NCBI RefSeq assembly: GCF_020889685.1
Contig: NZ_JACMYO010000063.1
Coordinates: forward strand, 1-43,689
Direction: 5' to 3'
Length of the DNA stretch: 43,689 nucleotides
From: Bradyrhizobium oropedii
GTDB taxonomy: Bacteria; Pseudomonadota; Alphaproteobacteria; Rhizobiales; Xanthobacteraceae
The notes below the pieces were generated by a model, which saw nothing but the letters and a program-made list of their open reading frames with translations, had not been told where the DNA came from and did not search any database. A program made the translations under genes and the position numbers. The first letter of the stretch is position 1, and the number at the start of each line of letters is the position of its first letter. Shown here in pieces: positions 9,011-15,804 of this stretch.

Positions 9011-10174
9011 GTGGCGATGACCGTATTTGATCTCGCCGGCGACGCCTTCTTTGAGGATCCCTATCCGACCTATCGGCGGATGCGGACCGAACAGCCGGCC
9101 TATCATTGTCCGAAGACCAATCTCTGGTTCGTCAGCCGGCACCGCGACGTCGCGGACGCGCTGGCAAGGCCCGATCTGTTCTCGTCCTCAGCGGGCAATG
9201 CGCTCAGCGATTCCCCGCTTCGCGTCGGCAAGACGCTGGGATCGATCGATCCGCCCCGCCATGATGAACTGCGGCGCATTATCATCCGCGGAGTCACACC
9301 GGTGCGCATCGAGCTGGTTCTCCCCTGGATCCGTGCCGAGCTCGCGCGGCGGGTGGAAGTGCTGAGCCCTCGCCGCCAATGCGATTTGGTCACGGATATC
9401 AGCCGGCCCCTGTTGTTCGGAGCCCTGGGACGCATGCTCGGCCTTGGACCCGATTCCGCTCGGAAGGCCAGCGAGCTTTCGGAGCGATTGTTTCGTGGAC
9501 ACGCTGGCCCCGCGGGCCCTGCGCTCGCGGAGGACGATCGTGCCGTGGTCATTGCGCTGTTGACGGAGGAGCTGGCGCGGCGCCGCGTGGAGCGCGACGA
9601 TGACCTGTTCTCTATCCTGATCGCGGCACAGGCGGCAGGAGCACCTCTCAGCGACGCCGAGATCGTGGCCAACATGATGACCGTGCTGCTCGCAGGCAAC
9701 GCCTCGATCGGACATTTCCTGCCAAACCTGATGCACGCGCTCTGGTGTCATCCCGATCAGCGCTCGCGCGTGATGGCTGATCCGTCGCTCGTCGATGCCG
9801 CCATCGAAGAAGCGATCCGCTGGGACACCTCGACGCAATGCTTCGCCCGGATGACGTCAGCACCGACCGAGATTGCGGGACTCCCCATTCCGCCGGGCGC
9901 GAGGATCGCTCTACTCTATGCGTCGGCCAATCGCGACGAGACGGCCATTGCCGATGCCGACCGCTTCGACATCACACGCGGCAAGGTGCGTCACTTCGGC
10001 TTCGGGTTTGGACCGCATATCTGCCTCGGCGCGAGCGCAACCCGCTCCATGCTGCGCGCAATCCTGCGGGACCTGCTCGTCGCGCTAGGCGACTTCGACA
10101 TTGACGTCGCCACGGCCGAACGAGTTCGTCACCTGATGGTGCGTGGCTTCAAGAGCCTCCCGATCATTTGGTGA
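9011..10174 (+). CDS. Cytochrome P450, second of a tandem pair
   Basis: 387 residues if translation starts at GTG 9011, directly after the first P450's stop; ATG 9017 is equally possible and removes two residues. It is a clear paralogue of the upstream gene, sharing NPYPTY/DPYPTY, DPPRHDELRR, AGAPLSDAEI, LLAGNASIGH and RHFGFGxGPHICLGA. The heme Cys is near 338 and ExxR is E267-R270. The I-helix again reads AGNAS, lacking the acid-Thr pair. Adjacent paralogues may act on related substrates or form a pair. The 3' end overlaps the convergent TetR frame by 90 bases. Confidence 0.9.
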   Translation: MAMTVFDLAGDAFFEDPYPTYRRMRTEQPAYHCPKTNLWFVSRHRDVADALARPDLFSSSAGNALSDSPLRVGKTLGSIDPPRHDELRRIIIRGVTPVRIELVLPWIRAELARRVEVLSPRRQCDLVTDISRPLLFGALGRMLGLGPDSARKASELSERLFRGHAGPAGPALAEDDRAVVIALLTEELARRRVERDDDLFSILIAAQAAGAPLSDAEIVANMMTVLLAGNASIGHFLPNLMHALWCHPDQRSRVMADPSLVDAAIEEAIRWDTSTQCFARMTSAPTEIAGLPIPPGARIALLYASANRDETAIADADRFDITRGKVRHFGFGFGPHICLGASATRSMLRAILRDLLVALGDFDIDVATAERVRHLMVRGFKSLPIIW

Positions 10175-10879
10175 GGCGTTTTCCCTTCGGCGTCGCAACG
10201 CGCGCCGGCGCGCGCCCTCCGCCGGTTCGCGGAAGAACAAGGCACAGCATGTCCGGACATGCTCATCGACAAACTTCTTGGAGAAGGGCGAGCGTCCCAT
10301 CACCTGCTGGACTTCGGCGGACAGCATGAAGATACGCGTGACGGCCCCAATGAACAGATATTGCAGATGATAGGGATCGCCCTCGACGTAGCGCCCCTGC
10401 TTCTGTGCGACCCGGATCAGCTTGGCCACGACGTCGAAATAGTTGCGCACGCGCTCCTCGACCAGCCAGGTGAGCCGATCGCTCTCCCGCTTGCCTTCAT
10501 GCGACATCAACCAGTGGAAATTCGGGTTGGCTGCCGCGAAGCGAATGAACTGCTCCTGGAGCACCCTGAGCTGCGCAAGCTCGTCCTTCCCGGTCATTCC
10601 CGCGAGGTGATCCTGGAAGTGCTGACCGAAATTGAAGCTCGTCGTCGTCACGACCGCCTGCCAGAGCCCATCCTTGTTCTTGAAGTGATAGGTCACCAGC
10701 GGATGCTGGACGCCGGCCTTCGTCGCGACGGTGCGTGTCGAGGCGCCTTCGAAGCCGCGCTCGGCGAATTCCTCAAAGGCCGCCTGAAGGATCCGTTCCC
10801 GCGTGTCGAGCGAACGCTGCTGCCGACGCCGCTGGTTGACGACATCGTCGAGGGTTTCCTTGGTCAGATCCGTTGTCAC
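10085..10879 (-). CDS. TetR-family regulator, probably of the region 1 genes
   Basis: N-terminal TetR helix-turn-helix: TRERILQAAFEEFAERGFEG, then STRTVATKAGVQHPLVTYHF, the typical recognition helix. I prefer GTG 10879 (264 residues) because GGGGAT precedes it; the frame also opens at a TTG at 10942. The body ends normally at about DEHVRTCCALFFREPAEG. A further 45 or so residues, rich in Arg, run antisense into the second P450 gene; this tail is unusual and could reflect a lost stop or an indel. It sits between the P450s and the aldolase genes, and a shared motif (TCCANNNGGT) precedes four units around it, so it is the natural candidate for local control, probably released by an aromatic acid or its CoA ester. 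Confidence 0.85.
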   Translation of the reverse strand: MTTDLTKETLDDVVNQRRRQQRSLDTRERILQAAFEEFAERGFEGASTRTVATKAGVQHPLVTYHFKNKDGLWQAVVTTTSFNFGQHFQDHLAGMTGKDELAQLRVLQEQFIRFAAANPNFHWLMSHEGKRESDRLTWLVEERVRNYFDVVAKLIRVAQKQGRYVEGDPYHLQYLFIGAVTRIFMLSAEVQQVMGRSPFSKKFVDEHVRTCCALFFREPAEGARRRALRRRRENASPNDREALEATHHQVTNSFGRGDVNVEVA

Positions 10880-10913
10880 AGCATCCCCGCGAGGCAGGCC
10901 ATATCCGATCAAG

Positions 10914-10942
10914 GCTATCCGCCCGGCCACCGGATTTGTCAA
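10914..10942 (-). promoter_or_regulatory. Possible sigma-70 promoter for tetR
   Basis: On the minus strand a perfect -35 box TTGACA (10942-10937) is followed after 17 bases by GATAGC, a weak -10 match. It lies about 35 bases ahead of the GTG start. The TTGACA overlaps a TTG that could also be read as a start codon; the promoter reading favours the downstream GTG. Confidence 0.3.
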
Positions 10943-10963
10943 CCGCGCCGGGGCGCGAGGGTA

Positions 10964-11617
10964 TCAGCGCGTCGGTTTGGATTGCAGGGCGTGGTACCGC
11001 AAGCGCTCGCGCGCCTTGTCCAGACGCTCGCCGGCGATGACGGCATCCCTGATCTTGGCCTCGGCGGCCGCGATCTGACGCGCCGTGGCGAGGATCTCCT
11101 CGAGCCGGGACGCCGGCAACGCGACAATGCCGTCCCCGTCACCCACCAGCCAGTCTCCCGGTGCGATCCGGACGCCGGCAATTTGGACCGGCACATTCAT
11201 GGCGTCGGCGGTCACGCGGTCCTTGCCGGTGCGCATGGCGTTGCCGCGCGCGAAGATCGGGTAACCGAGATCGAGGCTGCGATCGATGTCGCGGCAGACG
11301 CCGTCGATCACGGTGCCGCCGATGCCGCGGCGCGAGGCGACCATGGTGAGGATATCGCCCCAGACGGTCGCATCGAGCCGCCCGTCATTGTCGATCACCA
11401 CGATCTGGCCAGGCGCGACGTCGTCGATGTAATCGCCGACCGAGCCGCCATGGACGCCGACGGGCAGCATGCGGATGGTGAAGGCAGGTCCGGCGAGCCG
11501 CATCTGGTGATCGAACGCCTTGATGCCCAGACATTGTCCCTCGATGCCAAGGCGATCGAGCGCGTCGGACAATGTGGTGGTGCCGATCTCCTTCAATTCA
11601 CCGGCGATCTCCGACAT
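10964..11617 (-). CDS. RraA/HMG aldolase-like protein 1
   Basis: 217 residues, the size of the RraA / 4-hydroxy-4-methyl-2-oxoglutarate aldolase family, whose catabolic members split 4-carboxy-4-hydroxy-2-oxoadipate into pyruvate and oxaloacetate. Family marks are TLSDALDRLGIEG, GDYIDDVAPGQIVVID, the core GTVIDGVCRDIDRSLDLGYPIFARG (DG...RD supplies metal and substrate contacts) and GDWLVGDGDGIVALP. Its start lies directly after the stop of the second RraA-like gene, so the two are co-translated. Beside a LigJ-like hydratase and a ring-cleaving dioxygenase, the aldolase role is more likely than RNase E inhibition. Why there are two is unclear. Confidence 0.87.
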   Translation of the reverse strand: MSEIAGELKEIGTTTLSDALDRLGIEGQCLGIKAFDHQMRLAGPAFTIRMLPVGVHGGSVGDYIDDVAPGQIVVIDNDGRLDATVWGDILTMVASRRGIGGTVIDGVCRDIDRSLDLGYPIFARGNAMRTGKDRVTADAMNVPVQIAGVRIAPGDWLVGDGDGIVALPASRLEEILATARQIAAAEAKIRDAVIAGERLDKARERLRYHALQSKPTR

Positions 11618-12277
11618 TCAGGTCTCCCGTCGTTTCAGCATGTCTTCGTAGTCGCCGCTCAAGACCTCGCCGACCGCCTTGCCCGCGTCGATGGCTTCCG
11701 CCATGCGCTGCTCGCGCGCGTAGATGTCTTCAGCGGTCGAAACGATCTCCTCGGCGCGCGCCGCGTCGACGAACACGATGCCGCTGCCGTCGGCGATCAC
11801 GAGATCGCCCGGCTTCACGGCGACAGTCGCGAATGTGATCGGCTCCTCACAGGAATGCTCGGCAACGCGTCCGCGCGCCGTCACCGGCACTGCGGCGCGC
11901 GCGAACACCGGCAGACCAAGCATGCGGCTCTCGTCGATGTCGCGGCAGGCGCCATCCACCAGCACCGCTGCGACACCGCGGCGAACGGCACCCCGGCTGA
12001 GCAGGCCGCCCCAGCCCGAGACCTCGGTGCGGCCACGATGTTCGACGACGATGACATCCCCCGGATTCGACGCCATGACCGCGCCCGCACCGAGATGTCG
12101 TTTCGGCAACCCCGGCAGGGGCGCCCCCAGCTTGATGGTGACCGCTCGTCCGGCAATCTTGACCGGGCCGGTGAGCGGGGAGATTCCAACCACGGCGCCG
12201 GAAAGGCCGAGTTTGTCGAGGGCGTCCGACACCGCGCAGGTATCGAGGGCGGCGAGCCGCGCAATCAGACCGTCCAT
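11618..12277 (-). CDS. RraA/HMG aldolase-like protein 2
   Basis: 219 residues, a clear but divergent paralogue of the next gene downstream: CAVSDALDKLGLSGAVVG, NPGDVIVVEHRGRTEVSGWGG, GVAAVLVDGACRDIDESRML and GDLVIADGSGIVFVD. The DGACRDIDE core keeps the catalytic Arg-Asp. The start ATG follows GAGGTCG and the stop abuts the next start. The pair may be subunits of one aldolase, or two aldolases for different ring-fission products (for example with and without an extra substituent); the sequence does not decide. Confidence 0.87.
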   Translation of the reverse strand: MDGLIARLAALDTCAVSDALDKLGLSGAVVGISPLTGPVKIAGRAVTIKLGAPLPGLPKRHLGAGAVMASNPGDVIVVEHRGRTEVSGWGGLLSRGAVRRGVAAVLVDGACRDIDESRMLGLPVFARAAVPVTARGRVAEHSCEEPITFATVAVKPGDLVIADGSGIVFVDAARAEEIVSTAEDIYAREQRMAEAIDAGKAVGEVLSGDYEDMLKRRET

Positions 12278-12286
12278 GGCGCGACC

Positions 12287-12682
12287 TCAGGTACCGTCGA
12301 GAACCGCCGTGGCGTCACATTGCACGAGCATGTTGGCCGGCAGATGATCGTTCTGGAACGTGTGACGCGCCGGACGGGATGCTGGATCCGGAAAGGCGGC
12401 GAGCCATTGCGTATTCACGGCCCCGCGCGCCTCCGGCACCTTCACATAGACCGTCATCTTGACGATCTGGTCGAGGCTTGCGCCGCCTGCGTCCATGATC
12501 CGCTTCAGGTTCGCGAACATCAGCTCGGCCTGCCGGCCGACATGATCCGGGATCTTTCCGCTTGCCGGATCGAGTCCATAGACGCCGCCGGTCATGATGA
12601 TGTTGCCGACCCGCGACGCGGCGGGAATTGGCTGCCCACCATGGCTGAACCCCTCGACTTCAATGCTTCGTCGTGCACCCAT
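12287..12682 (-). CDS. RidA-family protein (first of four in the window)
   Basis: 131 residues, the normal RidA/YjgF size; these are small trimers that hydrolyse enamines and imines or, in catabolic clusters, act as aminomuconate deaminases or related ketonization enzymes. Start behind GGGGAGGAG. Visible marks are GNIIMTGGVYGLDP, LKRIMDAGGASLDQIVKMTVYV and the C-terminal PARHTFQNDHLP, where the Arg corresponds to the carboxylate-binding arginine of active RidA. It lies between the hydratase and the RraA-like genes in one operon, so it could tautomerise or deaminate a ring-fission intermediate. Confidence 0.85.
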   Translation of the reverse strand: MGARRSIEVEGFSHGGQPIPAASRVGNIIMTGGVYGLDPASGKIPDHVGRQAELMFANLKRIMDAGGASLDQIVKMTVYVKVPEARGAVNTQWLAAFPDPASRPARHTFQNDHLPANMLVQCDATAVLDGT

Positions 12683-12700
12683 GCTGATCTCCTCCCCTGC

Positions 12701-13705
12701 TCAGGCGTCGAGACGGGTGAAGAATTTGCGTGCGTTACTTTCGAAGATGGCCTTCTTGTCGGCGGAGGTCAGTTCCGCGATGGACTCGATCACCGGCTTG
12801 AGGTCATCGTAGGGCCGACCCGTTTCCGGATCGACGCCGCCGCCGCTGCCGGGGCGCTCGGTGCCGAACATGCAGCGATCGGTGCCGACCACGTCGAACA
12901 GCAGCTCCAGCGACTTCTTGTTGTGGACCACGGTGTCGAACCAGAAGCGCTTCAGGCTCACATCGAAGCTCTCGGTATCCTTTGGCAGGCGGCCTGCGGC
13001 AATGGCCATCTGCCGATTGGACCGCCAGCGCCCGACCTGGAACGGAACCGATCCCCCGCCGTGACTGACCATGAGCTTCAGCGTCGGATAGCGCTTGAAG
13101 ACATCCGAGCGTGTGATCGTGGTGATGGCGAGGCTCTCCTCGGTGATGAAATGCTCGTCATAGGTTTCCCGGCCGCAGCAGGCGCAACTGTGAATGTGCG
13201 CAGGAATGTCGTGCTTGCAGAGGAATTCATAGAGCGGATACCAATACGGATCGGCCAGAGTCGGGCTCTTCCCCATGCCCTCGGACGGATCGGGATTGAG
13301 CAGGACGCCGATGAACCCAAGCTGCTCGATGCAACGCTTGATCTCATCGAACGTCGCCTCGACGGGAACACCGACAGCCTGCGGCAATCCGCCGACGCCA
13401 CGAAAGCGCTTGGGATGCATCTTCACGGTGCGGGCGATGATGTCGTTGTTGTCCTCGGCCCAGGTGACGACGTCCTCCCAGCGGTTTTCGCCGTGGATCA
13501 TCATGAAGGGGCGCGGCGAGATCACCTGCAAATCGGTGCCGACGCCATCCATGATCGCCACGTTTTGAGCTGCGGATTTCTCAAGCTCCGCATCGGAGAT
13601 CGCCGCCGGAAACTTGCCGTACTGACCGCGAGCGACGACTAGGTTGCTGCGATGGGCATAGAGCGAGGCAGGCGCGACGAGATGGGCATGAGCGTCGATG
13701 ATCAT
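12701..13705 (-). CDS. ligJ: LigJ-like 4-oxalomesaconate hydratase (amidohydrolase 2 family)
   Basis: 334 residues from ATG 13705, behind GGAGAG. Amidohydrolase-2 fold: metal motif DAHAH (His6, His8), AHIHSC in mid-protein, LMVSHGGGSVPFQVGR, and FGTERPG near the C-terminus. The stretch GFIGVLLNPDPSEGMGKSP with YWYPLYEFL matches the LigJ branch, which hydrates 4-oxalomesaconate to 4-carboxy-4-hydroxy-2-oxoadipate, better than the related aminocarboxymuconate-semialdehyde decarboxylases, whose activity remains the main alternative. The longer open frame reaching back to 14695 is antisense to the dioxygenase and is not used. First gene of the operon with RidA and the two RraA-like genes, which supply the next step. 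Confidence 0.82.
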   Translation of the reverse strand: MIIDAHAHLVAPASLYAHRSNLVVARGQYGKFPAAISDAELEKSAAQNVAIMDGVGTDLQVISPRPFMMIHGENRWEDVVTWAEDNNDIIARTVKMHPKRFRGVGGLPQAVGVPVEATFDEIKRCIEQLGFIGVLLNPDPSEGMGKSPTLADPYWYPLYEFLCKHDIPAHIHSCACCGRETYDEHFITEESLAITTITRSDVFKRYPTLKLMVSHGGGSVPFQVGRWRSNRQMAIAAGRLPKDTESFDVSLKRFWFDTVVHNKKSLELLFDVVGTDRCMFGTERPGSGGGVDPETGRPYDDLKPVIESIAELTSADKKAIFESNARKFFTRLDA

Positions 13706-13747
13706 GGGCGCGATCTCTCCCTGGCCATGGGCCTGATTATTAATTGG

Positions 13748-13757
13748 TCCACTTGGT
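13748..13757. promoter_or_regulatory. Candidate TetR operator, copy 3 (TCCACTTGGT)
   Basis: Same frame TCCANNNGGT as the sites at 3188 and 7796, with AT-rich flanks (TAATTGG on the left, ATATATAAG on the right). It lies 42 bases before the hydratase start and would control the minus-strand hydratase-RidA-RraA operon. Confidence 0.45.
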
Positions 13758-13846
13758 ATATATAAGAAACGGCAAACTTGCAAGTGGATTTTCGTCTCCC
13801 CCTCGTCCGGTTTCGATTGCAGCCCCGATCGCCCTATGTAATATTG

Positions 13847-13856
13847 TCCACAAGGT
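13847..13856. promoter_or_regulatory. Candidate TetR operator, copy 4 (TCCACAAGGT)
   Basis: Fourth TCCANNNGGT element, flanked by TAATATTG and AAAATTAA, 26 bases before the start of the ring-cleavage dioxygenase and so over or just after its promoter. This divergent gap is the only one with two copies, one for each direction. Confidence 0.45.
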
Positions 13857-13882
13857 AAAATTAATTTCAGGGAGGACTGCCG

Positions 13883-14875
13883 ATGGCTAGGATCGTGTTC
13901 AGCTTTGCCGCGTCTCATACGCCGATGCTGGCACTCGAGGGAAAGCGCTGGAGCGAGCGCGCCGAAGACGACAAGAAGAACAAGGCGTTGAACCTGGCCG
14001 ACGGCAGATTTATCAGCTACGACGATCTCGCAGAGGAAAACGGCGCGCCTTACGGCGATGTCGCGACCGAAGCCAAGTTTCTGGAAATCGAGGCCGCCTC
14101 CCAGAAGGCTCTTGATGCGATCGCCGACCGCCTCGCGGCCGTTGCGCCCGACGTGGTCGTAATCATCGGTGACGATCAGGCCGAGCTGTTCAGCCATGCC
14201 AACATGCCGGCGATCTCGATCTTCCACGGCGAGGAGATCCTGACGCACGAGAAGCACCTGACGCCGCAGACGCCGGGCTGGGTCGGAACCGTGATGAAGG
14301 GCTATGCGATGGATGCCGTGCATAGCTTCCCGGGGCAGCCGCAGTTCGCGCTCGAACTGATCCGCGGCCTCGTCGACGAGGACGTCGACGTGGCAGCCGC
14401 TGCCAAGGTCGATGATCCGCTGAAGGCGGGATTTGGCCACGCCTATGGCTTCATCATCGAGCGGCTGTTCCGGGGACGCGCCATCCCGGTCGTGCCGGTG
14501 CTCCTCAATACCTATTATCCGCCGAACGCGCCGACAGCCCGTCGCTGCTACGACATCGGCACAAAGCTGGCCCGCATTGTCGAGAAATCGCCGAGCAACC
14601 TTCGCGTCGCCGTTGCGGCAAGCGGCGGTCTCAGCCATTTCGTCGTCGACGAGCAGCTCGATCACAAGGTGCTTAACGCCATTCGCTGCAAGCATCCGCA
14701 GGTCCTGCGCGGCCTGACACGCAACGAGTTGAATTCAGGCTCGTCCGAAATCCTCAACTGGGTGATGACGGCGGCGATGTCCGAGGGACTGACCAACGAT
14801 TGGTCGGAGTATTACCCTGCCTATCGCACGCCGGCAGGGACCGGAACTGGAATCGGGTTCGCGACGTGGTCCTAG
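13883..14875 (+). CDS. LigB-like class III extradiol ring-cleavage dioxygenase
   Basis: 330 residues, start ATG behind CAGGGAGGA. Class III extradiol (LigB superfamily) marks: FSFAASHTPML with His12, the first iron ligand; VVVIIGDDQAELF; PVVPVLLNTYYPPNAP; and AVAASGGLSHFVVDE, whose His is the acid/base of the family. It cleaves a catecholic ring next to a hydroxyl with O2 and Fe(II). LigB proper (about 300 residues) works with a small LigA subunit; none is encoded here, so this is either a stand-alone enzyme or one with an unseen partner. Next to a LigJ-like hydratase and aldolase-like proteins, a gallate or protocatechuate type substrate is likely. Confidence 0.87.
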   Translation: MARIVFSFAASHTPMLALEGKRWSERAEDDKKNKALNLADGRFISYDDLAEENGAPYGDVATEAKFLEIEAASQKALDAIADRLAAVAPDVVVIIGDDQAELFSHANMPAISIFHGEEILTHEKHLTPQTPGWVGTVMKGYAMDAVHSFPGQPQFALELIRGLVDEDVDVAAAAKVDDPLKAGFGHAYGFIIERLFRGRAIPVVPVLLNTYYPPNAPTARRCYDIGTKLARIVEKSPSNLRVAVAASGGLSHFVVDEQLDHKVLNAIRCKHPQVLRGLTRNELNSGSSEILNWVMTAAMSEGLTNDWSEYYPAYRTPAGTGTGIGFATWS

Positions 14876-15196
14876 CTGGCGAGCTTGGCCGCACTCGTCA
14901 TCGAGATAGCGTCTAGCGGGTCAAAGGTCCCTATTCGCTATCGACATGTCGTCTGTGGCGGGTCAGCAATCTGGCCGGCGTCATGGGCTTTCAGCTGTCC
15001 AAGACGACGTGAGGCGAGCGGCTGGCGGAAGCCATGATCTCGCGACCGGCGAGAAGGAAGACGATGCGCCTGAAACTTCGTGTTAGGCCTTGAGGGCCCG
15101 GCGCGGGCGTTTGATCCGTGTTAAATCCACCGACTTCACATCCTCCTGTGAGGGCGTCGCCGATGTTTGAGAGCCGAGCAGAGTGGACAAGCACTA
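14876..15196. other. Intergenic spacer, no gene recognised
   Basis: About 320 bases between the dioxygenase stop and the aminotransferase fragment. Short frames here have no recognisable motif or credible ribosome site. The segment borders the IS scar and may hold eroded coding or insertion-sequence DNA, but I cannot name it. No convincing terminator hairpin was seen. Confidence 0.4.
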
Positions 15197-15797
15197 TCAG
15201 CTGGACGGCTTGCTCATGACGGTAACAAATGCCCGCGCAACCTCATCGAGCTGATGTTCTGGCAAGCCTGCAACGTTAATTCGTCCGTCCTCGACCAAAT
15301 AGATCGCGTGCTCCTTACGCAGTCGTTCGACTTGTTCCGCTGTCGCCCCGATGCGCGAGAACATGCCCCGTTGTCGAGCGATAAAATCAAAGCGGGTGCT
15401 GTTCGATTGACGTTGTAATGCTTCGGCGAAACTGAGCCTCAGATTGACCATTCGTCGACGCATTCCCTCGAGTTCGATGGCCCAATCCGCTCTTAGCGCA
15501 GCATCCTCGAGAACAATTCGTACGGCGGCAGCACCGTGGTCAGGTGGCATCGAGTAGAGGCTACGCGCGGCGCCAAGGAGCTGCGCCACAGCGACGTCGC
15601 TCTGTGTTGACGTGCGCCCAACGATGACCGCCACTCCAACGCGATCGCGGTAAACACCAAAAGTCTTGGAGCAGCTTGCAGCAATGACCATTTCGGGAAT
15701 TCTGGCGAAAATGGATCTGAGCCCAGCAGCGTCCTGCTCCAGCCCTTCCCCGAACCCTTGATAAGCTATGTCAATAAAGGGCAGCAAAGCCCGATCT
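15197..15797 (-). pseudogene. Aromatic aminotransferase, C-terminal half only
   Basis: About 200 residues matching the second half of TyrB/AspC-type aminotransferases: ALLPFIDIAYQGFGEGLEQDAAGLR, the PLP-lysine motif ASCSKTFGVYRDRVG, ARSLYSMPPDHGAA, and QRGMFSRIGATAEQVERLRKE with its substrate-binding region. The N-terminal half is absent: near 15797 the frame runs into IS5-type sequence, and beyond the IS comes an intact different gene, not the missing half. The fragment cannot be functional alone. Transamination of an aromatic amino acid to the arylpyruvate would have fed the indolepyruvate-oxidoreductase homologue of the same strand, so its loss may have cut one entry into that pathway. Confidence 0.85.
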
Positions 15798-15802
15798 GTC
15801 AG
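15793..15802. repeat. 10-bp direct repeat, left copy (GATCTGTCAG)
   Basis: Exact match to 17086-17095 at the other side of the IS5-type remnant. It lies inside the aminotransferase reading (it encodes LTDR on the minus strand) just where transposase-like sequence begins. The spacing and exactness suggest a duplication or recombination footprint; IS5 elements usually make much shorter target duplications, so the origin is unresolved. Confidence 0.5.
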
Positions 15803-15804
15803 AC

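Noticed and set aside
10259..13642. Very long plus-strand open frame (over 1100 codons)
   Set aside because: It is antisense to five recognised minus-strand genes, shows no motif and arises from high GC content.
12701..14695. Extended 664-residue hydratase
   Set aside because: The extra N-terminal part is antisense to the dioxygenase and crosses both candidate operators; ATG 13705 with its ribosome site fits the family.
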